A stretch of 64,000 nucleotides of DNA from positions 1,054,001 through 1,118,000 of the forward strand of contig NZ_JAKIKT010000001.1 in assembly GCF_023349125.1 (NCBI RefSeq). Reading direction: 5' to 3'. The position numbers were made by a program, and so were the translations under genes. Source of the stretch: Shewanella corallii (lineage in GTDB: Bacteria > Pseudomonadota > Gammaproteobacteria > Enterobacterales > Shewanellaceae). This document shows positions 1 through 9,077 of this stretch, piece after piece; position 1 is the first letter of the stretch; each line of letters opens with the position of its first letter. A model generated the notes under the pieces. That model did not search any database and was not told the DNA's origin. It was given only the letters and a program-made list of their open reading frames with translations.

Positions 1-953
1 CCAGCCCATAGATAGGGCGTGAGTTGCTTAATCAAATTCACCCCCCACATCTGCCTTTCCCGGTTTTGAATATCGGTTTTGGCATGGCCGTAGAAAACGG
101 TGCTGCGATAACTCTCGCTCCAGAAATGACGGTATGCCGCCGTGTAAGCGGTTGTCTCTTCTGCGGCTGGCTGATCATCATGGGTAATGACATCTGTCGT
201 TAGCCCCGGAGCAACATACCGGCCAGGCTTGCCCACATTAACCTGAAAGCGAAAGTCGTCTTTCTCTCCAATCAGCAGCTTGCCGGACAGGTTGAAGGCG
301 GCAACGGTTTTATCCAGGCCATCACTGTCCAACTGCCTCACCAGAGCCGCCACGGCGAGCTCACCCCAATCCGCTTTATGTATGTAGCGACCTACGACAT
401 CGGGTAATGAGTCATTCTTATTGTCAGCGCCTGTGGTTTCCGGGTTTTCCAGCGCGAACTGGAATCCGCCATAGGTGTAACGTATCTGAGTTTGGCGAAT
501 GAAGGCTTCGCCCACATGCGGCCCGCCAAAATCGAGCGTCTCAGGAATCGCCTTGAGCGGCATAAAGGTGGACCATGTTTGTCCTACCAGCCAGTTGTCA
601 TATTTAATGAAGGCGTGACGCAACCTGGGGTCATAGTTGTTTACCACGGCCTCGCTGCCGTCAGAGCCGTAAAAGTCGACTTCGACAAACCCCATCACCT
701 TACCGTGGGTATAACTGGCGTTGAACCTTGACTCCCTCATGTTGAAGTGAGTTTGCGAGGCGTCTTCCCCCGTGGTGCCTGTGGCGATCCAAAAAGGTCG
801 GTAGGGGACATTGCCGTCGACATGACGAATGTCCGCCTTTAAATATCCGCCGAATTTGAGCGTGTTGTTATCACCGAGTTCAAATTCGTAAGCAGCATAA
901 CCTGAGCTGCTGAACAGCGCCGAGGCGATAAGCGTCAGTGTTGAAATCTTCAT
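1..953 (-). CDS. DcaP-like outer-membrane porin (3' end cut by window)
   Basis: A minus-strand frame is open from an ATG at 953 to the window edge, so the C-terminus is missing. It starts with a signal peptide (MKISTLTLIASALFSSSGYA) followed by alternating beta-type sequence rich in Gly, Tyr and Asp. Segments such as LKFGGYLKADIRH, GFVEVDFYG, LDFGGPHVGEAFIRQTQ and GGFQFALENPET match the DcaP-type trimeric porin family, which lets small anionic substrates cross the outer membrane. A GGAG Shine-Dalgarno precedes the ATG. It lies downstream of and co-oriented with the TRAP genes, so it probably brings the same substrate through the outer membrane. The family call is from recalled motifs and the substrate is unknown. 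Confidence 0.75.
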   Translation of the reverse strand, partial: MKISTLTLIASALFSSSGYAAYEFELGDNNTLKFGGYLKADIRHVDGNVPYRPFWIATGTTGEDASQTHFNMRESRFNASYTHGKVMGFVEVDFYGSDGSEAVVNNYDPRLRHAFIKYDNWLVGQTWSTFMPLKAIPETLDFGGPHVGEAFIRQTQIRYTYGGFQFALENPETTGADNKNDSLPDVVGRYIHKADWGELAVAALVRQLDSDGLDKTVAAFNLSGKLLIGEKDDFRFQVNVGKPGRYVAPGLTTDVITHDDQPAAEETTAYTAAYRHFWSESYRSTVFYGHAKTDIQNRERQMWGVNLIKQLTPYLWA

Positions 954-987
954 ATATATCTCCTTTTTTATTTTTTAGTTTCAATCG

Positions 988-2283
988 TTAACCCAGCCGA
1001 CTAAGGCCAAATAGCTGGGGGAAGAAAACCAGTAGCGCCAGAATGAACATCTGCAAGGCGATAAACGGCAAGACCCCTTTGTAGATGTCTATTGTCTTGA
1101 TTTGCGGTGGGGCGACTCCCTTGAGGTAAAACAGGCTGAAGCCGAAGGGAGGGGTCAAAAATGAGGTTTGTAAATTCATGGCGATAAGAATGGCGAGCCA
1201 GTTCATATCGAGCCCAAGTGACAGGGCAATAGGCGTCAGTATCGGCACTATGATGAAGGCGATTTCAATAAAGTCGATAAAGAAGCCCAGGATGAAAATG
1301 GTAAGCATGGCGATCAGCACGAATGTCCACTGAGCATTGGGCAGAGAGACAAAAAACTCCTCCACAATGGACTCACCTCCGCTGTAACTGAACACCATTG
1401 AAAACGCGGTGGCACCAATCAGTACGGCAAATACCATCGAAGACACCTTGACGGTTTCCAGCGCACTCTCGAACAGGAGTTTGAACCTGAATTTGCCGTA
1501 AATAGCGGCTAGTAACAGGGCGCCAACGCCGCCAAGTGCAGACGACTCCGTCGGCGTAGCCAGCCCGGTATAAATCGAGCCCAATACCGCGATGATTAAA
1601 AACAGCGGAGGAATAATCAGCATCAGGCACCTCAGCACCATGCGCAGATTGGGTTCACCGGCGTCATTGTTTATGGCCGGGGCGATATCAGGTTTGATAT
1701 TGACTATGGCCAGGATGTAGATGAGATAGGCAGATACCAGCACCAGTGAGGGGAGGATAGCCGCCGTGAACAGGTCGCCTACAGGCAGCCCCATCACATC
1801 ACCAAGAATGATTAAGATTATCGAGGGCGGCACTATCTGGCCCAGGGTTCCTGCGGCACAGATAATGCCTGTCGATAACCTGGGGTCATACCTGTGTTTC
1901 AACATCACCGGCAGCGATATCACGCCCATGGCAACCACGCTGGCCCCCACCACACCTGTTGATGCAGCCAGAAACAGTCCAACCACTATGGTGGAGATCG
2001 CCAGGCCACCCTTAAGCCCGCCAAACAGCTTACCCATGGATTCAAGTAACTCTTCGGCCAGATTGGTTTTTTGAAGCACAATGCCCATAAAGATGAACAG
2101 CGGAACCGCCATCAAAATGGTGTTTTGCATGGTGCTCATAATCCTGAATGGCATGAATGCAAACAGGTCGATACCCAGTACCAGAATACCCACCACCATA
2201 GAGACTCCGGCGAAGGTAAAGGCGATAGGAAAGCCAAAGAATATGGCGATCATTGCAATGGCAAAAAGGGCTAAACCTGTCAT
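988..2283 (-). CDS. dctM: TRAP transporter large permease (DctM)
   Basis: A 431-residue, almost entirely hydrophobic protein with about 12 membrane segments, the usual size for DctM. Family stretches include the N-terminal FGFPIAFTFAGVSM, the central AAGTLGQIVPPSIILIILGD and the C-terminal LQTSFLTPPFGFSLFYLKG. DctM is the ion-coupled translocation subunit in the inner membrane, importing the substrate handed over by DctP. Its ATG overlaps the DctQ stop by 4 bp (ATGA), so the two are translationally coupled. The P-Q-M gene order is the standard TRAP layout. Confidence 0.95.
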   Translation of the reverse strand: MTGLALFAIAMIAIFFGFPIAFTFAGVSMVVGILVLGIDLFAFMPFRIMSTMQNTILMAVPLFIFMGIVLQKTNLAEELLESMGKLFGGLKGGLAISTIVVGLFLAASTGVVGASVVAMGVISLPVMLKHRYDPRLSTGIICAAGTLGQIVPPSIILIILGDVMGLPVGDLFTAAILPSLVLVSAYLIYILAIVNIKPDIAPAINNDAGEPNLRMVLRCLMLIIPPLFLIIAVLGSIYTGLATPTESSALGGVGALLLAAIYGKFRFKLLFESALETVKVSSMVFAVLIGATAFSMVFSYSGGESIVEEFFVSLPNAQWTFVLIAMLTIFILGFFIDFIEIAFIIVPILTPIALSLGLDMNWLAILIAMNLQTSFLTPPFGFSLFYLKGVAPPQIKTIDIYKGVLPFIALQMFILALLVFFPQLFGLSRLG

Positions 2284-2795
2284 GACTCAGCCTCCACCGG
2301 TGCGCCCAGCAGCACCGAGAGTTCACCTATGAGCCGATAACATGCGGCGATAATCACGAACAGAAAAGACAGGGGAATAACTGACTTAATTATCCAGAAA
2401 TGACTGAGTCCGCCGGGGTCTGGGCTCTTCTCTCCCAGCTGAAAGGCATCTTCCACAAAGCCCAGTCCGAAATAGATGATGAGCAGACTGAAGGGGAACA
2501 CTGTGACCAGTATGCCCACGCTGTTGATCACGGCCTGTGTCTTACGACTGAGGTTGTCGTAGAAAACATCAACCCTGACGTGACCATCCTCTTTCAGCGT
2601 GTAGCCGATGCCGAACATAAACATGGCTGCAAACAGGTGCCATTCCAGCTCCTGCATGGCGATGGAAATATTGTTGAATAGGTAGCGCATAACGACGTCA
2701 TAGAAGACATTCAACAACATCAACACCATTAAAACTGCGCAGAGATAACCGAGGTAATCCAGTAGGTTACCCAGTAAATTGTGTATTTTTCTCAT
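2280..2795 (-). CDS. dctQ: TRAP transporter small permease (DctQ)
   Basis: A 171-residue protein with four membrane helices, the usual DctQ layout: roughly LGYLCAVLMVLMLLNVFYDV, then MQELEWHLFAAMFMFGIGY, then two more towards the C-terminus. DctQ packs against DctM as the small membrane subunit of the TRAP importer. The ATG at 2795 (MRKIHNLLGN) is preferred over an upstream TTG at 2849, which would add 18 atypical residues. It overlaps dctM by 4 bp and lies 106 bp downstream of dctP, a gap holding a small hairpin. Confidence 0.92.
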   Translation of the reverse strand: MRKIHNLLGNLLDYLGYLCAVLMVLMLLNVFYDVVMRYLFNNISIAMQELEWHLFAAMFMFGIGYTLKEDGHVRVDVFYDNLSRKTQAVINSVGILVTVFPFSLLIIYFGLGFVEDAFQLGEKSPDPGGLSHFWIIKSVIPLSFLFVIIAACYRLIGELSVLLGAPVEAES

Positions 2796-2873
2796 GTGAC
2801 TGTTCTTATATTTACCGCTGGATAAAAAGCGAATGCCGCCGGGCTTCAATCAAGTCATCAAGTCTGGTTAAGA

Positions 2874-2890
2874 GCTGGCAGCAAGCCAGC
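2874..2890 (-). promoter_or_regulatory. small hairpin between dctP and dctQ
   Basis: GCTGGC and GCCAGC form a perfect 6-bp inverted repeat around a 5-base loop, 12 bp after the dctP stop. There is no T-run, so it is not a clear terminator. Hairpins here are often thought to stabilise the mRNA of an abundant binding protein relative to its permease; that role is inference. Confidence 0.35.
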
Positions 2891-2901
2891 CCCACAGACT
2901 G

Positions 2902-3969
2902 TTACTGACCAATTTCCAGGTAGACCTGATCTGAGATCTGCGTCCAGGGACGTGCAATGCCCTGATAGCGTTCCTGAGACTCGATGATTTTTCTGGTGAG
3001 CGGATCTTGCTGCTTGAACTGCTCGATAAGCTGATCGTTGGCCCTTTGCAGCTCCAGCATGATGCTGGCCGGGAAGGTTCTTATCTGAATGTCAGGGTAC
3101 TGTGTGGCGATTTTTTCCAGGTTGAGGGCGTTTTCATGCATAGACTGGGCATACATGTCATAAGCAGATGCACGCATGGCCACCATCAAAATCTGTTGAA
3201 GATCTTCTGGCAGGCTATTGAATGCTTTCTCATTGATTAAAAATTGCAGCTCAGTTGCCGGTTCATGCCAGCCTGTGTAGTAGAAAGGAGCGACCTTTTG
3301 AAAGCCCATACGGAGGTCTAAAGAGGGGCCTACCCATTCCAGCGCATCTATGGTGTTGCGCTCCAGTGCGGTATAAAGCTCGCCCGCAGGGATATTGACG
3401 GGGCTGGCACCCAACTTGGAAATCACCTCACCGGCAAAGCCGGGAATCCGCATTTTGAGACCCTTTAAATCATCTATCGACTTGATCTCTTTGCGAAACC
3501 ATCCACCCATTTGATTGCCGGTATTGCCTCCGGGAAATGATAGTAAACCATAAGGTTGGTAAACCTGCTGCATCAGCTCCATACCGCCACCGTAGTAAAA
3601 CCAGGCATATTGCTCAGTTGCCGTCATACCAAAGGGTCTGGTGGTAAAAAACATGGTGTTGAGGTCTTTTCCCTTCCAGTAGTAAGAAGCTGAATGACCC
3701 ATTTGGTACTGCCCGGCCCGAACCATATCGAAAATGCCTAAAGGGGCTTTGTGCTTATTCTTGGAGTCGATGGTGATGATAAGCCGACCGTCGGACATCT
3801 CTTTAACGCGCTGAGCCATGCTTTTGACTGTGTCACCAAAAACAGGAAAGTCTTTCGGCCAGGTTTCAGCCAGGCGCCAGCGATAGGTCTTTTGTTCATC
3901 GGCCATTGCGCTGGTGGACAGCAGAGACAGTGCCGAAATAAGGAGGGTCGTGAATAGAGGTTTGAGCAT
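2902..3969 (-). CDS. dctP: TRAP transporter substrate-binding protein (DctP)
   Basis: A 355-residue periplasmic binding protein with a clear signal peptide (MLKPLFTTLLISALSLLSTS, cleaved after AMA). The WRLAETWPKDFPV start of the mature chain, GGWFRKEI, LKGLKMRIPGFAGEV and NTIDALEWVGP are typical of TRAP proteins that bind 2-oxoacids or monocarboxylates (TakP-like branch). The Arg of MRIPG is the residue that usually grips the substrate carboxylate. It is the first gene of the dctPQM operon and is divergent from the sensor kinase. The exact substrate cannot be read from sequence. Confidence 0.93.
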   Translation of the reverse strand: MLKPLFTTLLISALSLLSTSAMADEQKTYRWRLAETWPKDFPVFGDTVKSMAQRVKEMSDGRLIITIDSKNKHKAPLGIFDMVRAGQYQMGHSASYYWKGKDLNTMFFTTRPFGMTATEQYAWFYYGGGMELMQQVYQPYGLLSFPGGNTGNQMGGWFRKEIKSIDDLKGLKMRIPGFAGEVISKLGASPVNIPAGELYTALERNTIDALEWVGPSLDLRMGFQKVAPFYYTGWHEPATELQFLINEKAFNSLPEDLQQILMVAMRASAYDMYAQSMHENALNLEKIATQYPDIQIRTFPASIMLELQRANDQLIEQFKQQDPLTRKIIESQERYQGIARPWTQISDQVYLEIGQ

Positions 3970-4330
3970 CTTGGTGTCCCTTAATCTAATTAATGAACTG
4001 CCAAGCTAGTTATTTTCAGACAGGCTGAATATTCGGTTTACTACTGAGTCATCTGCGGGTTTTTACGTAGTCGCATTCGGTGGCGCGACCGCCTGTTTGT
4101 CACATTCACGCTTTGGCTGAGCGGTTGACTTCAGGGGACGGGATATTTTTATCAAGACAAATACAGCGGATTATTTGTAATAAAAATAATCGGTTAGCTT
4201 TTGCTGTTGGGGTCTGTTGAGGCTTGCTGGTGGCGGAGCTTTATGCTGAGGCCAGGCGTTTGGTTGAAATTTAATCAGGCGGGTGCACTAATATTAAGAC
4301 AATAAAAAATAAAAATGACCATGGAGCCTG
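3970..4330. promoter_or_regulatory. divergent intergenic region between dctP and the sensor kinase
   Basis: 361 bp without a gene, holding both divergent promoters. At 4169-4176 and 4184-4191 lies an 8-bp inverted repeat, GATTATTT and AAATAATC, spaced by 7 bp, in an A+T-rich stretch. Its size and place suit a dimeric NarL-type regulator, but this is inference. A GGAG Shine-Dalgarno lies at 4323-4326 before the kinase ATG. I see no clear sigma-54 or sigma-28 site. Confidence 0.4.
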
Positions 4331-5716
4331 ATGTTGGACTTCAAGCAAAAAATCATAGCTCTCACGATTCTCCCGCTTGTGCTTTCTATGCTGATCATTT
4401 TGTTGGCATTGCATCATCAATCTGAACTTTTGTCAGAGCAGAGTGGCGCTTCCTACAGAGAAAAAATTCTGGAGTTGCGAAAGCAACAACTACAATCCCA
4501 TATTGAATTGGCAATGGGGGCAATTAGCCATATTTACCTCACGGCCGATCAAGATGACCCTGTTGCACAAAAGCAGGTAGCCGAGATCCTCAACACACTG
4601 GAGTACGGAGAAGATGGCTATTTTTTTGTGTACAGCGATACTGGCATCAACATAGTGCACCCCCGCCAACCCTATCGAGTAGGCCAGGATCTCTGGGAAT
4701 GGGTCGACGTATCAGGTAATCCCCTGATTCAGATTTTGATTACCAATGCGCAGCAAGGCGGTGGGTTTCATGAGTACCTGTGGGAAAAGCCTTCAACAGG
4801 TTTAATGGCTAAAAAACTCGCCTACTCTGTGATGCTGGATAAATGGCAGTGGATGGTGGGAACCGGCATCTATATTGATGATATCGACCGGGATGTGGTG
4901 ACCCTGCAGGAAGAAATCAACGGTCATATTAACCAGACATTTCTGGTGATACTGGTGCTGACGGTGGCGGGCGTTGTGGTGGTGTTTTTCTCTGGCCTTT
5001 TTCTGCAGGCGAGCGAGAGAAAACTGGCAGATGTAAAGCTGAAGGCGCTGACCAATCGCATTGTCGACAGCCAGGAGATAGAGCGCCAGCGTGTCTCCCG
5101 TGAACTTCATGATGGCATTATTCAGATGTTGGTATCGACAAAGTATGTCGTTGAAAACGCGATCTTTAAACTGAAAAAAGGTGAGGGTGCAGATAAGGAG
5201 TTGTCGCAGTGCGAGCAGTATCTGGATGCCACCATTAACGATGTTCGCCGCATATCCCGGGATCTGCATCCCAACCTGCTGGAAGACCATGGTTTATCAG
5301 CTGCACTGGCGGCTTTGATTGAAGACTATAAAAGTCGGCTGGGCCTCGATATTTCCTTTACCCCACTGGCAATTAAAAAGCTGCTGCCGAGCGATGCCAG
5401 AACGACGCTGTACCGCATTGCACAAGAGGCGCTGACCAATATTGAACGACATGCCAATGCCACCAAAGTGACGGTGAAGCTTCAGGTAAACGACGCCTGG
5501 TTTAAGCTTTCCATTACCGATAACGGTTGTGGTTTTGACACCCAGAAATTAAGTCGCAACAAATCCCCCTACGTTGGTATCGGACTGAGGAATATGGCCG
5601 AGCGAATAAGCTATTTTGACGGCAAGCTCGACATTTACAGCGCTAAAACCGGCACCAAGGTGGTGGCAAAACTGCCCAAAAAGCTGATGAATTACGGCAA
5701 TTCTGAAAAGAGGTAG
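4331..5716 (+). CDS. Cache-domain sensor histidine kinase, NarX/DegS-type core
   Basis: 461 residues. Membrane helix 1 spans about residues 10-28, a periplasmic single Cache domain about 35-195 (GEDGYFFVYSDTGINIVHP is its hallmark), and helix 2 about 200-222. A HisKA_3 dimerisation domain follows with the phosphoacceptor His in RVSRELHDGIIQML, then a HATPase with the N-box EALTNIERHA and the G-boxes DNGCGFD and GIGLRN. It senses a small ligand, probably a carboxylate, in the periplasm and phosphorylates the regulator encoded next to it. Being divergent from dctPQM, it most likely controls that uptake locus. Confidence 0.93.
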   Translation: MLDFKQKIIALTILPLVLSMLIILLALHHQSELLSEQSGASYREKILELRKQQLQSHIELAMGAISHIYLTADQDDPVAQKQVAEILNTLEYGEDGYFFVYSDTGINIVHPRQPYRVGQDLWEWVDVSGNPLIQILITNAQQGGGFHEYLWEKPSTGLMAKKLAYSVMLDKWQWMVGTGIYIDDIDRDVVTLQEEINGHINQTFLVILVLTVAGVVVVFFSGLFLQASERKLADVKLKALTNRIVDSQEIERQRVSRELHDGIIQMLVSTKYVVENAIFKLKKGEGADKELSQCEQYLDATINDVRRISRDLHPNLLEDHGLSAALAALIEDYKSRLGLDISFTPLAIKKLLPSDARTTLYRIAQEALTNIERHANATKVTVKLQVNDAWFKLSITDNGCGFDTQKLSRNKSPYVGIGLRNMAERISYFDGKLDIYSAKTGTKVVAKLPKKLMNYGNSEKR

Positions 5717-5719
5717 GTG

Positions 5720-6340
5720 ATGCGAATTTTTATTGTGGACGATCATCCAATTTTCAGAGAAGGGCTCATTGCCCGCTTTTCCATGGATGATGATTTTGTT
5801 GTCGTCGGCCAGGCCGCCAACGGCAAAGAGGCGCTTGAAAAGGTGCCTGCCCTCAAACCGGATATTGTACTGATGGACATCAGCATGCCGGAAATGAACG
5901 GTATGGATGCCACCGAAATCTTCAAAGACAAGTTTCCTGACATCAAAATCCTGGTGCTGAGCATGCACGACGACAAGGAGTACGTGCTGAGTGTGCTGAA
6001 TCTTGGTGTGAATGGTTACGTCCTGAAAGATATCAGTGCGTCGGAGATGTTCTACGCCTTAAGAGTCATCAACAATGGCGGCATTTACTACAGTCGGGGT
6101 ATTCTGGAGCTGCTGGTGCAAACCACTCTTGAGCCGGAAAAAAGCACTGTGTTAACCACCCGGGAGCAGACAGTGCTGCGACTGCTGGCCTCAGGTTTGA
6201 ACAACAAAGAGCTGGCCCGGGAACTCGATATCAGTGTCCGCACCGTAGAAACCCACAGGCGTAATATCAAAGAAAAGCTGGGCATTAAAACCAGTGCTGG
6301 CCTGGTGCGCTATGCCATCGACCACGGGCTGGATGACTAA
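5720..6340 (+). CDS. NarL/FixJ-family response regulator
   Basis: 206 residues. The N-terminal receiver (about 1-120) has the acidic pair DDH, the phosphoacceptor Asp in VLMDISMPEMNG and the Lys in YVLKD. The C-terminal LuxR-type helix-turn-helix (about 140-200) carries LTTREQTVLRLLASGL and ISVRTVETHRRNIKEKLGI. The ATG at 5720 is preferred over the GTG at 5717 because it is better spaced from the AAAAGAGG ribosome site that overlaps the kinase end. It is the cognate partner of the upstream kinase and probably the activator of the dctPQM/porin genes. Confidence 0.93.
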   Translation: MRIFIVDDHPIFREGLIARFSMDDDFVVVGQAANGKEALEKVPALKPDIVLMDISMPEMNGMDATEIFKDKFPDIKILVLSMHDDKEYVLSVLNLGVNGYVLKDISASEMFYALRVINNGGIYYSRGILELLVQTTLEPEKSTVLTTREQTVLRLLASGLNNKELARELDISVRTVETHRRNIKEKLGIKTSAGLVRYAIDHGLDD

Positions 6341-6457
6341 GGAACTGCCTGACTGTGCTATCAAACTTGATTCATGGTCTGCAAAACTGAGAGCAGACTA
6401 ATCAAGATGCCTGCCTCTTGTCTCCTGCAAATAGGCGATACCAACCGCGTATCTGTT

Positions 6458-6880
6458 TTATGAGTGAAACCTGACGTCTTCGACCTGATCTGTTTTAAGT
6501 GAATAGGTCACAGACACTTTTCCCTCGAATCTTTCAAAGGGAGGGACTTCGCCCAGTACGGGGATTTTTCTGGCGGGGACAGATTCGATGGGGTCGCCAA
6601 GTAGCGCGTGTACATCCTGTCGCGTCATTCCGGCGTTAAGGGATTTGGGGAAACGTCCATCCGGCCGCATCCAAAATATAAGCGCGATTAGCCTTTGGGT
6701 ATCGCGTTTGAAAATAAACTCAGTTTTGCTGGCCTCTGATGAGATGTAAAAGTCATCTAGGCTGTCATCTATTACCTCAGGTTTGCTGCCATCCACCAGT
6801 GCCAGGAAATGGCTGTCTTGCTGCAGCTGCTGATAGGTTTTGCCTATCCAATCTGAATATGGCTCAGCGGGTTCGGTCAT
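6458..6880 (-). CDS. hypothetical protein, resembles DUF6392-type small proteins
   Basis: 140 residues, no signal peptide or membrane helix. It opens with a WIGKTYQQLQ motif and has an alternating beta-like core (TEFIFKRDTQRLIALIFWMR), then a LNAGMTRQDVHALLGDP segment that recalls proteins which monitor a ligand through a small alpha-beta fold. The layout is similar to DUF6392 proteins, some of which act as pyocin immunity proteins, but the match is from memory and weak. No toxin gene is visible next to it. Confidence 0.55.
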   Translation of the reverse strand: MTEPAEPYSDWIGKTYQQLQQDSHFLALVDGSKPEVIDDSLDDFYISSEASKTEFIFKRDTQRLIALIFWMRPDGRFPKSLNAGMTRQDVHALLGDPIESVPARKIPVLGEVPPFERFEGKVSVTYSLKTDQVEDVRFHS

Positions 6881-6977
6881 CTTGATTCCCCAAAGGTGAT
6901 TGATGAGTTGTTTGTGCCCGGGTCACATGTGCTTAGTGGGTTTATTTTGTCCAGGTCGAATAATGCGACTACTCAGG

Positions 6978-7337
6978 TCAGCTGGCTACAGTATTCAAAT
7001 AGCAAAGCGCACTGACAGCACCAAATACCACCCATGACAGGTGTTTCCCTTGGGTGAAGTAGGCAGAGCACAGTGCGCTCAACGCAAACACCACACTGAT
7101 AGCATAGAGGAAGGCGGAGGCATTGTTTTGCTGCAACACCAGGATTGCTGCAAACCCAAACCATGCCAGCGTTGTAATGTGCCAGGCAAACCTCAGGGTC
7201 CCCTTGGTAAACTCATCGCTTCCAAACAGATGCGGCAAATTGTCACGCCTGAACAGACGAATCAAAATGTACTTCTCACCCAATATTGAATGGACGAGTC
7301 CGCAAATGACCAGGAGTATTGATGCAACTAACAGCAC
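6978..7337 (-). CDS. four-helix small membrane protein, unknown function
   Basis: 119 residues with four predicted membrane helices (LLVASILLVICGLVHSIL; AWHITTLAWFGFAAILVL; a third near FLYAISVVFALSAL; LSWVVFGAVSALCYL). Translation probably starts at a GTG at 7337, since an AAAGGA ribosome site lies 6 bases upstream. The conserved-looking LVHSILGEKYILIRLFRR and LRFAWHITTLAWFG suggest a genuine family, but I cannot name a function. The 5' side carries one of the hairpin repeats described for 9440 and 13998. Confidence 0.6.
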   Translation of the reverse strand: MLLVASILLVICGLVHSILGEKYILIRLFRRDNLPHLFGSDEFTKGTLRFAWHITTLAWFGFAAILVLQQNNASAFLYAISVVFALSALCSAYFTQGKHLSWVVFGAVSALCYLNTVAS

Positions 7338-7370
7338 GGCAATTCCTTTGTGTGGTTAATTTATGCCTCA

Positions 7371-7404
7371 GTAAGCTACCTGAGCTTGCCAGCTTGGTCT
7401 ACCT
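7371..7404. repeat. dispersed hairpin repeat, copy 1
   Basis: GTAAGCT and AGCTTGC form a stem (one G-T pair) around ACCTG, followed by an AGCTTGGTCTACCT tail. The same hairpin and tail recur at 9440-9472, with related versions at 7899 and 13998. Each copy lies just upstream of a minus-strand gene start. Confidence 0.6.
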
Positions 7405-7500
7405 GACACAGAGCGGGAGTTTAGTGGCGTCTGAGTGATAGATATCCATATCACTCCACGACGGTTTTCCCTCTATGGTGTCTTGGATAATCCTGAATCG

Positions 7501-7866
7501 TTACCAATAAAAGCCGGATAGAGATATAACCGCGAGGGTTGAAGCAATGATGGTTAAGGCAAAAACGCCCAAGGCTTTAGCCAGCAGAATGGAGCCCTGC
7601 TTAAAGCCATAGAATTTATAGGCATAAATTGGGATACCCACAAAACTTATAATTGCACAAAGAAGTGGGTAGATTTTCAACTCAGCAATCCCATTTTCCC
7701 TTCCATGTTGCTTACACCAGATGAAAAGGCAAAACGCGATAAATAAAGAGTTGATGGGGAAACTGACATCACTTTGTCCGGTTGTGGCGAGGAAATAATC
7801 GTCGACTAATGATGACAGCACAATAGAAAGCGCCATGACTAAAACCGTTTTGTATGATGACTTCAT
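7501..7866 (-). CDS. hypothetical membrane protein
   Basis: 121 residues, four likely membrane helices, an ATG start at 7866 and a basic, signal-like N-terminus (MKSSYKTVLVMALSIVLSSL). There is no recognised domain. The upstream side carries a perfect 7-bp hairpin (7899-7917) and an A+T-rich spacer ending TTATAAGC that resembles the boundary in front of the cassette gene at 9395. It may therefore be an old captured gene; that is inference. Confidence 0.5.
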   Translation of the reverse strand: MKSSYKTVLVMALSIVLSSLVDDYFLATTGQSDVSFPINSLFIAFCLFIWCKQHGRENGIAELKIYPLLCAIISFVGIPIYAYKFYGFKQGSILLAKALGVFALTIIASTLAVISLSGFYW

Positions 7867-7898
7867 AGCCTGCTTATAATTTTAGATATTAATCCTTT

Positions 7899-7917
7899 GT
7901 AAGGTATCTGACCTTAC
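7899..7917. repeat. dispersed hairpin repeat, copy 2
   Basis: GTAAGGT-ATCTG-ACCTTAC is a perfect 7-bp stem, related in sequence and spacing to the hairpins at 7371, 9440 and 13998. It sits 33 bp upstream of the gene starting at 7866. The rest of 7867-8109 shows no gene. Confidence 0.5.
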
Positions 7918-8109
7918 CAACAGGGTCCATTGTGCAAGGGAGTTGGCAGTGCAACAGCGGCGTTGCACGGCTGGAGCTCACTAACAGCTGAGGAATAGTT
8001 CAAAGCAGACGGCACCCTTGTGTTGGCTGTCCGACTTCAGTGAGTTGTTAGCCAGCTTAAAACCAGCGATGGCCTGGTGCGCTATTTTGCATAGGTTGAC
8101 CTGGCCGAA

Positions 8110-8901
8110 TTAAGCACCTTTGTCGGTTTCAATTAATGTCACTGTACGCTCCAAAAACCGCTGAAATGCCCTTTCAGGTATAAACTCAGCTCTTTGTTCT
8201 ACATTGAATCGCTGCAATATCGACTGGATATCAGGGTGTTGCTGCATTTCAGAGATACTCAGGCCCTGCTGATGTAACACCTTAACCCTGGCAACCCAGT
8301 CATGAGTATCTTTCCTGAACTTGCGTAATGCCGCTTTATCCGCAGGTTTTCCGTGGCCGGGCACTATCAGTGTTTGCTCATCCCCCAACGCAAGAATCCG
8401 ATCTATGGCGTCATCAAACCCTTTGAGGCCTCCTGAGTAAAATGTTGGGTGCCAACTGGTATCAAAAACGTCACCGGTAAAAACGACATTCTCCCGGTGA
8501 AGGAAAAAGACTTGGTCTTTGGGCGTATGGGAGTTAACCAATAATGAGTCAATCTCTGCGATGGCATCTGGGCTGTTGAATTGCTGCGCACCTTCACCGA
8601 TGAAAAACTCGTTGCCGCCAGTATGGTCTTCATGGTTGTGAGTGTTTAACACAAAGCGAACCTGTGACTGCGTCAGGTCGTTAATCTGCTTTGCCAGCGC
8701 GGGTAACAAGGCTTTACCCGGCATAGGGTCAATCACCACAACGCCTTTTTCTGTACTGATAACACCTATATTGGTGCCATAGTCAACGGCAGACATCACA
8801 TAGGTATCGTCAGAAATCTTCATGGTCGTTATGTCTGACGAAGCACTGGCGTCAGCTATCCAGCAAAGGAGCAGGCAAAGGATTATGGTGCACTTTTTCA
8901 T
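8110..8901 (-). CDS. secreted metallo-beta-lactamase-fold hydrolase
   Basis: 263 residues from the ATG at 8901, chosen over an ATG at 8919 because it gives a clean signal peptide (MKKCTIILCLLLCWIADASA) and follows an AGGG ribosome site. The mature chain carries the zinc motif NTHNHEDHTGGN (HxHxDH), a later metal-binding Asp in FTGDVFD, and VPGHGKP for the last His. These residues make it a periplasmic hydrolase of the glyoxalase II / MBL superfamily. The substrate cannot be assigned. It is a stand-alone gene between small orphan genes and the cassette region. Confidence 0.85.
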   Translation of the reverse strand: MKKCTIILCLLLCWIADASASSDITTMKISDDTYVMSAVDYGTNIGVISTEKGVVVIDPMPGKALLPALAKQINDLTQSQVRFVLNTHNHEDHTGGNEFFIGEGAQQFNSPDAIAEIDSLLVNSHTPKDQVFFLHRENVVFTGDVFDTSWHPTFYSGGLKGFDDAIDRILALGDEQTLIVPGHGKPADKAALRKFRKDTHDWVARVKVLHQQGLSISEMQQHPDIQSILQRFNVEQRAEFIPERAFQRFLERTVTLIETDKGA

Positions 8902-9077
8902 CGTTAGCCCTAAAGACATTGCGATATTAATGACATGGCAAGCTCGGGTATTTCACTGCACCTGTAAACTCACTTTTTGTAAGCAAACTTAAGGTAGGGG
9001 GGAGTATTGCTGTGCTTTATCGGGGGGATGTATAGTTGGAAAAAGCGGGCGATGAAAGAGGGCTTTGTTATAAGACT